From an uncultured Anaerotruncus sp. (GTDB lineage: Bacteria; Bacillota; Clostridia; Oscillospirales; Ruminococcaceae): a stretch of 9,115 nt of DNA. Below the pieces are notes generated by a model. The model was not told the DNA's origin. It ran no database searches and was given only the letters and a program-made list of their open reading frames with translations. Positions 1 to 6,003 of this stretch are shown here, piece after piece. A program made the position numbers and the translations under genes. Where the stretch lies: positions 1-9,115 of the forward strand of contig NZ_CABUCJ010000097.1 in assembly GCF_902490045.1 (NCBI RefSeq). Reading direction: 5' to 3'. The stretch's first letter is position 1. Each line of letters begins with the position of its first letter.

Positions 1-110
1 CGACGGGCGGGCTCGGCATCGGCGTCGACCGTTTGGTCATGCTGCTGACCGACAGCGCGTCGATCCGCGACGTGCTGCTCTTCCCGACCATGAAGCCGAT
101 CAGGGACTGA
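1..110 (+). CDS. lysS: Lysyl-tRNA synthetase, class II, C-terminal end (partial)
   Basis: Only the last 35 codons are present; the rest lies left of the window. The frame begins at base 3 and ends at TGA 108-110. The visible peptide contains GGLGIGVDRLVMLLT followed by SIRDVLLFPTMKP. This is class II motif 3 (G-L-G-x-G-x-D-R, whose arginine contacts ATP) plus the short tail typical of bacterial LysS. The enzyme charges tRNA-Lys with lysine in the cytoplasm. AspRS and AsnRS share motif 3, but the S-x-R-D-V-x-L-F-P-x-M-K-P ending is characteristic of LysRS. No terminator is visible between this stop and the next gene, whose ribosome binding site starts about 20 nt downstream, so the two are probably cotranscribed. 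Confidence 0.9.
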   Translation, partial: TGGLGIGVDRLVMLLTDSASIRDVLLFPTMKPIRD

Positions 111-146
111 CCGGACGGCTGACCAGACAAAAGGAGGTGGGCGTCC

Positions 147-824
147 TTGGGAGAACCGGATAAAAAGGAATCCCGTGTGGTGCACAAGCGCAGGCTGGGC
201 ATTTTTGTCGTCGCGCTGATCGTCGTCGTACTGCTCGCGCTCGCCTATTTTTTCAGCGAGGGAACCGACGACGGCAAGCTGACCGTCGTTGCCGCGGTGC
301 GCGGCTACCTCTCGGTCGAGCAGAAGGACGCGCTGGCCATGCAGCTGACCGGCTACGCCCCCGACATCGAGGAGGGCGGCGCGCCGGTGACGCTGGTGAC
401 CTACGAATTCCCGGCCACGGGCGGCGGCGACACGGCGAAGATGCTCGGGGAGCTGAGCGGCGCGCTCTCCGAAGGGGACGCCGACCTGGTGCTGCTCGAC
501 AGCTACGTCTACGACCTGCTCGGCAACGACACCCTCTTCGAGGATCTTTCGGCGCGCTATCCCGACGACCCGGCGGTCGTCGGGCGGTATCGCTACGCGA
601 TCTCGGGCAAGCCGTTTGCCAACGCGGAGGGGCTGGAGGAGCTGCCGACCCTCTACTTCGTGCTGCGCAGCGCCGAATCCAGCGCGGTCACCAGGAACGC
701 GCAGACCCTGGACGACTACGAGGTGCGGCGACGCCTGCTCGACAACGTCGCGAACAGCACTCCCCCGTCGAGCTATGCGGCGCAGGGGCTGGTCGGAAGC
801 GGCGGGCAGACGCTGGAATCATAA
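147..824 (+). CDS. Membrane-anchored extracytoplasmic protein of unknown function
   Basis: I do not recognise this 225-residue protein. It begins with a charged stretch (residues 1-17, rich in K/R/E/D), then one hydrophobic segment (about 18-36, GIFVVALIVVVLLALAYFF). The remainder is a soluble domain rich in Asp/Glu, predicted outside the membrane with the N-terminus inside. The soluble part opens with a hydrophobic strand (KLTVVAAVRGYL) and later has DADLVLLDSYVYDLL. That strand-plus-acidic-turn pattern is reminiscent of periplasmic-binding-protein folds, but this is a weak impression. The start is TTG at 147, chosen because AAGGAGG (131-137) sits 9 nt upstream and no better in-frame start exists. 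It follows lysS by 36 nt, probably in the same transcript, and ends at a strong terminator. It is too short for a complete solute-binding protein. Confidence 0.75.
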   Translation: MGEPDKKESRVVHKRRLGIFVVALIVVVLLALAYFFSEGTDDGKLTVVAAVRGYLSVEQKDALAMQLTGYAPDIEEGGAPVTLVTYEFPATGGGDTAKMLGELSGALSEGDADLVLLDSYVYDLLGNDTLFEDLSARYPDDPAVVGRYRYAISGKPFANAEGLEELPTLYFVLRSAESSAVTRNAQTLDDYEVRRRLLDNVANSTPPSSYAAQGLVGSGGQTLES

Positions 825-828
825 ACGA

Positions 829-854
829 AGCGGACCCTTGCGGGTCCGCTTTTT
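829..854 (+). terminator. Intrinsic terminator after the lysS-linked membrane protein
   Basis: Perfect 9-bp stem AGCGGACCC (829-837) / GGGTCCGCT (842-850) with loop TTGC, followed by a T run (850-854). It starts 5 nt after the stop codon and separates this unit from the next promoter. Confidence 0.9.
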
Positions 855-868
855 CCTTCTGGCCGCGC

Positions 869-897
869 TTGACAAAAGCCCCCGCGCGGCGTAAAGT
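869..897 (+). promoter_or_regulatory. Sigma-A-type promoter for the DUF4097-like gene
   Basis: Consensus -35 TTGACA (869-874), 17-bp spacer, and -10 TAAAGT (892-897, 4 of 6 matches). The expected transcription start is near 904, giving a leader of only about 24 nt before the ATG at 928. Confidence 0.8.
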
Positions 898-927
898 GGA
901 ACCATTAAGACAGGCGAGGTGTTCGAC

Positions 928-2019
928 ATGAAAATGCGCAGACTCCTGACCGTTCTCCTGGCGGCGGCCGCCGCCCTGGGTATGAGCCTTCCCGCCGCGG
1001 CGCTGATTACCGGCGCCGCTCCCGCGCAGGAGAACCCGCTGCCTCCCGCGCCGTCGATGGACGCGAGCTCCTACGCCGTGGCGCTCGACGGGGAGCAGAT
1101 GCTCTTCGGGCCCGCCGATTGGAGGCTGGAGGGCGATCCCTTCGCGGCCGCCGCGGCGAAATACGCCTCCGGCGGGACTGTCCACCTCCAGACCATCCCC
1201 GCCGACGGGGTGAACCGCCTCGCGGTCAGCGCCGCGCTCTGCGGCGTTGTGATCGAGCCGTCGGACACCGGCAGCTTTGAACTGGACACGGTCGGCGCGT
1301 CGGGGCCGATCAGTGCCAGGCTGACCCTTTCGGGCGGGACCCTCACCCTCACGGCGCGGGGTTCCACCGGCCTGCGCTACCTCTGCACCCGGGAGGACGC
1401 GCGCGTCAACACCGTCCTGCTGCGGGTGCCCGCGCAGCGGTATTTTTCGTTGACGCTTTCGGCGCACGACGCGCTCGTGCACGCCTTCGGCGACGCGGTG
1501 GGCTCGGTCGGCGGCAGCGCCGACGGCGGGCTGCTCTACGTCACCGCCGAGAAGCTCTCCGCGCGCTGCACGATGACCTGCACGAACGGCGACGTCGTGC
1601 TTGAGGCGGACGAGATCACCGGGAAGCAGGACGTCCAGACGGACAACGGCGACATCTCCGTCAGGGCCGGGAAGGTCGGCGGCGAGCTCTATTTCCGCTC
1701 CGAAAACGGGGACATCTCGGTCAGCGCCGACACGCTCGGCCGCGCGACGGTCACGACCCGGAACGGCGATCTGCTGCTCGACGTGAAGGAGCTCTCCAGG
1801 GACGCCTACCTCAAGGACCTCAACGGGGACGTCCGCGTCAACTTCCGGAAGGAGCCGCAGGATCTCGACTTTGTCTTTTCGGGCGGGAACTTCGACGAGA
1901 TGAAGCTCCCGCGCGGCTGGGAGGGCGGCGTCACCCTCGGAAGCGGCGAGCCGAAATTCACGCTGCGCGCGGAAAACGGCGCGGTCCGCGTCACCTTTGG
2001 GAAGCTCGAGACGCCCTGA
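928..2019 (+). CDS. Secreted DUF4097-type beta-repeat protein (putative adhesin/LiaG-like)
   Basis: The 363-residue protein starts with a signal peptide (MKMRRLLTVLL, then an Ala-rich core, cleavage probably around residues 22-34), so it should be exported. From about residue 205 to 301 it carries a repeat with a 20-residue period centred on Asn-Gly-Asp: NGD at 220, 240, 260, 279 and 299, with a weaker NGA at 350. Each is followed by alternating hydrophobic residues, the pattern of stacked beta strands in DUF4097/putative-adhesin proteins. LiaG of the Bacillus cell-envelope stress operon belongs to that group. The start is ATG 928, because GAGGT (916-920) lies 7 nt upstream. A GTG at 919 would lie inside that ribosome binding site. 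The gene has its own promoter and terminator. It sits directly before a GntR/ABC operon, so a role in envelope stress is inferred only. Confidence 0.8.
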   Translation: MKMRRLLTVLLAAAAALGMSLPAAALITGAAPAQENPLPPAPSMDASSYAVALDGEQMLFGPADWRLEGDPFAAAAAKYASGGTVHLQTIPADGVNRLAVSAALCGVVIEPSDTGSFELDTVGASGPISARLTLSGGTLTLTARGSTGLRYLCTREDARVNTVLLRVPAQRYFSLTLSAHDALVHAFGDAVGSVGGSADGGLLYVTAEKLSARCTMTCTNGDVVLEADEITGKQDVQTDNGDISVRAGKVGGELYFRSENGDISVSADTLGRATVTTRNGDLLLDVKELSRDAYLKDLNGDVRVNFRKEPQDLDFVFSGGNFDEMKLPRGWEGGVTLGSGEPKFTLRAENGAVRVTFGKLETP

Positions 2020-2037
2020 CGTAAATTGGATACCGAG

Positions 2038-2068
2038 ACGCCCCCGCCGGTCGCGGGGGCGTTTTTTT
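2038..2068 (+). terminator. Intrinsic terminator after the DUF4097-like gene
   Basis: Perfect 10-bp stem ACGCCCCCGC (2038-2047) / GCGGGGGCGT (2053-2062), loop CGGTC, and seven T residues (2062-2068). It insulates the downstream GntR promoter. Confidence 0.95.
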
Positions 2069-2089
2069 GCGCCGTGCAGGAATTTCCTC

Positions 2090-2118
2090 TTGACAGCGTG
2101 ACTATCTGTATATATACT
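2090..2118 (+). promoter_or_regulatory. Sigma-A promoter of the GntR-ABC operon
   Basis: TTGACA (2090-2095), 17-bp spacer, TATACT (2113-2118, 5 of 6 matches): the strongest promoter in the window, in an AT-rich island. The start site should fall near 2125. This excludes any translation start upstream of that point for the GntR gene. Confidence 0.9.
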
Positions 2119-2128
2119 ATAGATACAG
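2106..2128. promoter_or_regulatory. Palindromic operator, probable GntR (YtrA-type) autorepressor site
   Basis: A 23-bp inverted repeat centred on base 2117. Its arms begin CTGTAT (2106-2111) and end ATACAG (2123-2128), and the inner TATA pairs as well. Ten of the eleven base pairs around the central base match. It covers the -10 hexamer and the predicted start site, where a bound dimeric repressor would block RNA polymerase. The first downstream gene encodes a GntR-family regulator, so autoregulation of the operon is the natural inference. The binding itself is not shown by sequence. Confidence 0.75.
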
Positions 2129-2157
2129 TAAGACACAGAAAGATCGGAGGCGGTCGT

Positions 2158-2535
2158 CTGGACATTATCCTGTCGAATTCCTCGCCGCGCCCGCTCTATG
2201 AGCAGATCGAGGAACAGATCAAGAACGGAATCCTGTCGGGGGCGCTCGGGCAGGGGGACGCGATGCCTTCCATCCGCTACCTGGCCAAACAGCTGCGGGT
2301 GAGCGTCATCACAACCAAGCGGGCCTATGACGATCTCGAGGCGGAGGGCTTCCTCGAGACGACGCCGGGCAAGGGGACCTATGTGTCGCTTGCCGGCCGC
2401 GACCGACTGCGGGAGGTCGCCATGAGCCAGATCGAGGGGAAGCTCTCGGAGATCATCGACGCGGCAAAGTCGATCGGCCTGACGCTCGACGAGCTTTGGG
2501 AGATCACGGCCACGCTTTACAGGGAGGAACCATAG
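2158..2535 (+). CDS. GntR-family transcriptional regulator, YtrA subfamily
   Basis: This 125-residue regulator has an N-terminal winged helix-turn-helix (about residues 10-77). Landmarks are RPLYEQI, the G-D-A-M-P-S-I-R stretch ahead of the recognition region (LAKQLRVSVITTKRAYDDLE), and the wing ending G-K-G-T-Y-V. A short C-terminal helical tail of about 45 residues follows, in place of a ligand-binding domain. That size and layout define the YtrA subfamily, which represses neighbouring ABC transporter operons. The start is unusual. YtrA-type proteins typically begin M-D-I-I-L-S, and here that position is CTG (2158-2160), 7 nt after GGAGG (2146-2150). The frame is open back to a TTG at 2026, but that lies upstream of the promoter. 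No ATG, GTG or TTG is available in frame before the DNA-binding domain. The stop is 1 nt from the next ATG. Confidence 0.9.
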   Translation: MDIILSNSSPRPLYEQIEEQIKNGILSGALGQGDAMPSIRYLAKQLRVSVITTKRAYDDLEAEGFLETTPGKGTYVSLAGRDRLREVAMSQIEGKLSEIIDAAKSIGLTLDELWEITATLYREEP

Positions 2536-2536
2536 G

Positions 2537-3418
2537 ATGGATCAGAACGTCATTGAGATTACCGGACTGAAAAAACGGTTCGATAAGAGCGGCTTTGTGC
2601 TGGACCTGCCCCGCCTCGCGGTGCGGGAGGGATACGTAACCGGCTTCATCGGCGAGAACGGCGCGGGCAAGACCACGACGATCAAGCTCGTGATGGACCT
2701 GCTCTTCCCCGACGAGGGAGAGGTGCGGGTGTTCGGGCGGGACGCGCACGCCTGCGCCGAGCAGGTCAAGCGGGACCTGGGGTATATCGGGGAGCAGACG
2801 GGCTTTCTCGGGCAGGCGAAGCTCAGAACCCTGCGCGAGATGGTGAAGCCCTTCTATCCCAACTGGGACGACGCGGTCTTTGCCCGCTACCTGGACCGCT
2901 TTTCCCTCGACCCGGGCAAAAAGTTCAAGGACCTCTCGAAGGGCAAGCAGAAGCAGTTCGCGCTGGCGCTGGCGCTCTCCCACCATCCGAAGCTGCTGCT
3001 GATGGACGAACCCACCGCGAACCTCGACCCGTTGGTGCGGCAGGAGTTGCTCGACATCCTCGCGGACGAGATCGAGCAGGAGGGGGTCAGCGTCTTTTTC
3101 TCCACCCACATCACCTCCGACCTCGACAAGATCGCCGATTACATCCTCTTCCTGCACGGCGGGAAGCTGCTGCTCGAGGGGGAGAAGGACGTCCTCGCCG
3201 ACGGGCACCGGATCGTCAAGGGCCGCCGCGAGCTGCTGACCGGCGAGGTCGAGGCCCTGCTCTGCGGGGTGGAGGCCACCGAATTCGGCTTCCGCGGGCT
3301 GGCGCAGGACCCCGGCGCGGTGCACGCGCTGCTTGGGGACGAGGCGCTCTATGAGAAGCCGACGGTAGAGGATCTCTTCCTCGGCTATACCCGCAGGGAA
3401 AGGGGGGAGGCGCGGTGA
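2537..3418 (+). CDS. ABC transporter ATP-binding protein (YtrB/BcrA-like)
   Basis: A 293-residue ATPase with all expected motifs in order: Walker A GENGAGKT (39-46), Q-loop glutamine 87 in GYIGEQ, signature L-S-K-G-K-Q (133-138), Walker B LLLMDEPT (153-160), D-loop NLDP (162-165) and switch histidine 191 in STHITSDLDKIAD. The LSKG form in place of LSGGQ is usual in YtrB/BcrA-type exporters. The roughly 80-residue C-terminal extension also fits ABC-2 ATPases. It should energise the two ABC-2 permeases encoded next to it. ATG 2537 lies 9 nt after GGGAGG (2522-2527), which is inside the end of the GntR gene. Its TGA overlaps the next gene's GTG, indicating translational coupling. The substrate is unknown; peptide antibiotics or other envelope-active compounds are possible. 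Confidence 0.93.
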   Translation: MDQNVIEITGLKKRFDKSGFVLDLPRLAVREGYVTGFIGENGAGKTTTIKLVMDLLFPDEGEVRVFGRDAHACAEQVKRDLGYIGEQTGFLGQAKLRTLREMVKPFYPNWDDAVFARYLDRFSLDPGKKFKDLSKGKQKQFALALALSHHPKLLLMDEPTANLDPLVRQELLDILADEIEQEGVSVFFSTHITSDLDKIADYILFLHGGKLLLEGEKDVLADGHRIVKGRRELLTGEVEALLCGVEATEFGFRGLAQDPGAVHALLGDEALYEKPTVEDLFLGYTRRERGEAR

Positions 3419-4056
3419 AGGAGATATTGGCCGTCATCCGCATGGACCTGCTGAAGCTGCGCAGCGTCGCGGGGGCGATGTTCCCCCTGCTCATCGTCGT
3501 CTTCTTCCTGTCCGCGACGCTGAGCGTCAGCGCGGTGGTCTTCCTCTACGTGATCGTCGTCTATTTCTTCGTCTACACCCCCGCCGCCTACGACGAGCAG
3601 AGCAAAGGGGACTACCTGACCGGCGCGCTGCCCGTGCGGAGAGGAAAGCTCGTGGCGGCGAAATACCTCTATGACATCGCGGTGATCGCCGGGGCCTGCC
3701 TGGCGGCCCTGGCGGCCGGTGGGGTCGGCGCGGCGCTGAAGCTCGGCCGGGGCGGTTCGGTGGCGGGGATGCTGCCGGTGCTCATCCTGATCGGCTGCGC
3801 CTTCACGTCGGTCGTCCAGCCGCTCATCCTCGGGCTCGGCGTGACGAAGGCCCGCTACTGGATCCTGGCCGCCTACGCGTTCGGCGTCGCGGCCGCGACC
3901 GTGCTAGGCATGAACGTGGGCGGAATGCGCCCGCAGACGCTGCCGGCGCTGCCCGGCTGGCTCGCCCCCTCCCTGATCCTGCTCGGAGCGGCGCTGCTCG
4001 CCGTCTCCTACCCCATCGCGCGGCGGCTCTACGTCCGCCGGCAGTTCACCGATTGA
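3415..4056 (+). CDS. ABC-2 type transporter permease, first of two
   Basis: A 213-residue integral membrane protein with about six hydrophobic segments (approximately 21-34, 37-55, 86-106, 118-142, 147-166 and 183-204). Between the second and third lies a cytoplasmic loop with YDEQSKGDYLTGALPVRRGK followed by L-V-A-A-K-Y-L. This is the hallmark of the ABC2_membrane_5-type permeases that pair with YtrB-like ATPases. The start is GTG 3415, overlapping the ATPase stop (GTGA), so its synthesis is coupled to the ATPase. It is clearly related to the next permease (shared acidic-S/G-LP-V-R loop and K-Y-L), suggesting an old tandem duplication and a heterodimeric membrane channel. The complete length is typical of the family. 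Confidence 0.88.
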   Translation: MKEILAVIRMDLLKLRSVAGAMFPLLIVVFFLSATLSVSAVVFLYVIVVYFFVYTPAAYDEQSKGDYLTGALPVRRGKLVAAKYLYDIAVIAGACLAALAAGGVGAALKLGRGGSVAGMLPVLILIGCAFTSVVQPLILGLGVTKARYWILAAYAFGVAAATVLGMNVGGMRPQTLPALPGWLAPSLILLGAALLAVSYPIARRLYVRRQFTD

Positions 4057-4067
4057 GGAGGCCCGCC

Positions 4068-4696
4068 ATGCGAAACGTGCTGCTGCTCTGCCGGACGGAC
4101 TGGCTCCGGCTGGCCGGCATCCCCCGGTATTCCCTCGTCTACCTGGTCATCCTGGCCGTTTTTTCCGTCTCCACCCACGTCGCCCCGCTCGGCTATGTGA
4201 TGGCCTGCTACATCCTGTCCGCCACGGTCGCCGGATTTGACGACAACAGCGCGGCCGGGCTCTTTACGGGGTCGCTCCCCGTCACCCGCGCCCAGATCGT
4301 GTGGGGGAAGTACCTCTTCTGCACCGCGTTCCTGCTGCTGGCGGACGGGGTCGTGCTGCTTGTGAACCGCCCGGCGGCCCGCCTGCTGCCGCCCGCCGTC
4401 AACCCGCTGCCGATCGGGTCGCTGCTGGCGCTCCAGTTCTGCGGCGCCGCGGCCATCATCGCGGCGTCGCTGCCGCTCATCCTGCTGCTCGGCTCGATCA
4501 GGGCGCGCTACGGGCTGGTCGCGATCTACATGGCGGTCTTTTTCATCCTCTTCCGGTATGCCTCGGAGGCGGGAAGCGGCGGGATCCGCTTTCGCCCGGC
4601 GCGGCTTCCCTGCTCTGGCTGGTGGGGGCGGCGGCCCTGCTCGCGTCCGCCCTCATCACCGTGCGCCTCTACCGGGAACACGAGTATTTACAGTAG
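4068..4696 (+). CDS. ABC-2 type transporter permease, second of two, frameshifted near the 3' end
   Basis: Start ATG 4068, 6 nt after AGGAGG (4056-4061). It reads as a permease like its upstream neighbour: hydrophobic segments about 23-37, 40-55, 82-98, 118-142 and 149-163, with the family loop FDDNSAAGLFTGSLPVTRA and K-Y-L. In the starting frame, sense is lost after about residue 170 (4575-4600): it becomes Arg/Pro/Ser-rich and runs to TGA at 4725-4727, inside the next promoter. The frame one base back instead gives GAASLLWLVGAAALLASA and ITVRLYREHEY, ending at TAG 4694-4696. That is a proper last membrane helix and tail, like the sister protein's. One missing base between about 4560 and 4600 explains it, and the restored product would be 209 residues (sister 213). 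It is either a true inactivating mutation or a sequencing error. Confidence 0.8.
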
Positions 4697-4723
4697 AAGG
4701 AGGGGCCTCCCGGCAAAACCGCG

Positions 4724-4752
4724 TTGACAAACGGCGGAGGCTGTAGTAGCAT
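4724..4752 (+). promoter_or_regulatory. Putative promoter of the feoA-like gene
   Basis: TTGACA (4724-4729), 17-bp spacer, TAGCAT (4747-4752, 4 of 6 matches to the -10). Initiation near 4759 would give a leader of about 38 nt. No intrinsic terminator with a T run is visible between the permease end (4696) and this promoter, so read-through from the ABC operon is also possible. Confidence 0.65.
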
Positions 4753-4796
4753 AAATACGGAAGTCCCGCGCGGCGGAGACGGAAGGAGGCATTCGG

Positions 4797-5129
4797 ATGA
4801 TCAGGCTGAAGCAGGGAACCCCGGGCAAGGTCTATACGGTAAACTGGGTCAAGGGGGGCGGGAAAATCGCCCGCCCGCTGGAGGAGCGCGGCATGGTCGC
4901 GGGCATCGACGTGACGCTGCTCTCCCTCACGCCGGAGGGGGGCGCGCGGGTGCGCCTGCGCGACAGGGAGCTTTCCCTCACCCCGGAGGAGGCGGAAAAC
5001 CTCGTGGTGGACGCCCCTCTCGTGCGGAAGAAGGGGGACCCGGTCTTTTTGGGAGGGTGCTGCGGCTATGGCAACACCTCCGCGATGTGGGAAAAATACG
5101 TCAACGGAGACGCTCCGTCGGGAGAGTGA
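4797..5129 (+). CDS. FeoA-domain protein with a C-terminal Cys-Cys tail
   Basis: A 110-residue protein. Residues 1-72 match the small SH3-like FeoA fold: an opening strand with G-K-V-Y, the L-E-E-R-G-M-V-A-G segment (usually L-G-L-x-x-G), a P-E-G-G-A turn, and a closing L-S-L-T-P-E-E-A-E-N-L-V-V. FeoA proteins assist the FeoB ferrous iron transporter in the cytoplasm, but no feoB is present here. The gene stands alone between its own promoter and a terminator, so it is better called FeoA-like. Beyond the domain is a tail of about 35 residues with GGCCGYGN (86-93), whose adjacent cysteines could bind metal or a cluster; that is inference. The start ATG 4797 is 7 nt after AAGGAGG (4783-4789). 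The family assignment is good; the role is unknown. Confidence 0.82.
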   Translation: MIRLKQGTPGKVYTVNWVKGGGKIARPLEERGMVAGIDVTLLSLTPEGGARVRLRDRELSLTPEEAENLVVDAPLVRKKGDPVFLGGCCGYGNTSAMWEKYVNGDAPSGE

Positions 5130-5140
5130 CCGGCTGCGTC

Positions 5141-5174
5141 AAAAAGCCCCCGCCGCGAAAGCGGCGGGGGCTTT
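5141..5174. terminator. Bidirectional terminator between feoA-like and PRTase genes
   Basis: Perfect 13-bp stem AAGCCCCCGCCGC (5144-5156) / GCGGCGGGGGCTT (5161-5173) capped by a GAAA tetraloop. There is a T run on the plus strand (5172-5175) and an A run (5141-5145) that serves as the T run on the minus strand. It sits between two convergent genes and can serve both. Confidence 0.93.
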
Positions 5175-5190
5175 TGTCGGTTCTGCGCGG

Positions 5191-5832
5191 TCAGAGCTGG
5201 GAGAAGCCGAAGCTGTTGGCCAACGCGTCGATCTTGCGGCCCTGTTTGCACATCGGGCAGTCGCGGAAGGAGTTCGACTGGTAGCCGGGCAGGTCGGCGG
5301 CGGAGAAGAGGTGGGTGATCGGATACCCCTCGATCTCGTTCTGCACGCTGAACACGGCGGTAATCCCCTCTGCAATGCCGCCGTAGTAGGCGATGCATTC
5401 GAGCGCGCGGTGGATCGTCTTGCCGGTGGTGACCGAGGCGAGCAGCAGGAGCACATGCCTGCCGGTGAGCATCGGCACGAGGTTGTCGCGGAAGATCATC
5501 TGCCCGTTGGTGTTGAACTCGGGGGTGACGACAAAGATGTCCTTCTCGCTGTTGACCGACGCGAGGTTGTTCTTGGCGAGCTCCTGCGCCAGAAACGCGC
5601 CGATGACCTCGCTGCCGTCCATGCAGATGATCGTGTCGACCGGCTTTTCATAGGCGTAGTGCTGCGCGAGCGTGACGGCCGCCTCGCGCGCCATCACGAA
5701 ATCATGCTTCATCATCGTGATGTCGATGTAGTAGTTGATGTGGGAATGGCTTGTGACAAAGTGGCCGGGAATCGCGGTGATCTCCAGATTGCGGTTGCTG
5801 GACGATACGATTTTAACCGAATTCATAACCAT
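5191..5832 (-). CDS. Orotate phosphoribosyltransferase-like protein with altered PRPP loop
   Basis: A 213-residue protein with a type I phosphoribosyltransferase layout. A central strand and loop (VDTIICMDGSEVIGAF, 65-80) resembles the pyrophosphate-loop region. The PRPP-binding loop follows at 127-139, HVLLLLASVTTGKT in context. The Thr-Thr-Gly-x-Thr half is intact, but the two acidic residues that normally precede it are Ala132-Ser133. The C-terminus has a CPMC pair (192-195). From memory this resembles a family common in Firmicutes and often labelled orotate phosphoribosyltransferase, but it is not a standard PyrE and no pyrimidine genes adjoin it. The start is ATG 5832, 7 nt after GGAGG (minus strand). 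The frame is open upstream to 6027, but that part crosses the promoter and terminators. It is transcribed alone. Confidence 0.8.
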   Translation of the reverse strand: MVMNSVKIVSSSNRNLEITAIPGHFVTSHSHINYYIDITMMKHDFVMAREAAVTLAQHYAYEKPVDTIICMDGSEVIGAFLAQELAKNNLASVNSEKDIFVVTPEFNTNGQMIFRDNLVPMLTGRHVLLLLASVTTGKTIHRALECIAYYGGIAEGITAVFSVQNEIEGYPITHLFSAADLPGYQSNSFRDCPMCKQGRKIDALANSFGFSQL

Positions 5833-5875
5833 AGCTGTTCCTCCATTCTTCGCACATGCATTTGGGTTCAATGAC

Positions 5876-5904
5876 ATTATACCATTTTTTCCCGCGGTGA
5901 ACAA
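5876..5904 (-). promoter_or_regulatory. Promoter of the PRTase-like gene, extended -10
   Basis: On the minus strand: TTGTTC (5904-5899), 17-bp spacer, perfect TATAAT (5881-5876) preceded by TGG. The TGn extension compensates for the weak -35. The leader to ATG 5832 is about 37 nt. Confidence 0.8.
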
Positions 5905-5905
5905 G

Positions 5906-5943
5906 AAAAAAGCCGCTGTCCCGCCAGGGGAGCGGCTTTTTTT
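5906..5943. terminator. Bidirectional hairpin just upstream of the PRTase promoter
   Basis: Stem AAAAGCCGCT (5908-5917) / AGCGGCTTTT (5931-5940) with a 13-nt loop that can pair internally (CCC/GGG). There are T runs on both strands. On the minus strand it would stop transcripts arriving from tmcAL before the PRTase promoter. Confidence 0.8.
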
Positions 5944-5964
5944 CGGGTTCATCAGGAGAACGGG

Positions 5965-5995
5965 AAAAACGATCCCCCGGCCAGCGCCGGGGGAT
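5965..5995 (-). terminator. Second intrinsic terminator, minus strand
   Basis: Perfect 10-bp stem ATCCCCCGGC (5972-5981) / GCCGGGGGAT (5986-5995) around a 4-nt loop. On the minus strand it is followed by CG and five T residues (5969-5965). Together with the next hairpin it forms a double stop between tmcAL and the PRTase gene. Confidence 0.82.
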
Positions 5996-6003
5996 TCTTT
6001 TTC

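Noticed and set aside
919..930. GTG 919 as start of the DUF4097-like gene
   Set aside because: It lies inside the ribosome binding site. ATG 928 is 7 nt after GAGGT and directly precedes a normal signal peptide.
688..2136. A 482-codon open frame on the minus strand
   Set aside because: It is antisense to the DUF4097-like gene and crosses two terminators and two promoters. Its product is Arg/Gly/Ala-rich low complexity, typical of antisense frames in GC-rich genes.
4570..4605. Programmed -1 ribosomal frameshift in the second permease
   Set aside because: No X-XXY-YYZ slippery sequence or convincing downstream pseudoknot is visible. A lost base is simpler.
5052..5100. FeoB-like P-loop in the FeoA tail (GGCCGYGNTS)
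   Set aside because: It lacks the GKS/T of a Walker A motif and the frame stops shortly after. There is no FeoB remnant downstream.
5068..5874. A 268-codon plus-strand open frame opposite the PRTase-like gene
   Set aside because: It crosses a strong terminator and the PRTase promoter, and has shadow-like composition. The minus strand has motifs, promoter and ribosome binding site.
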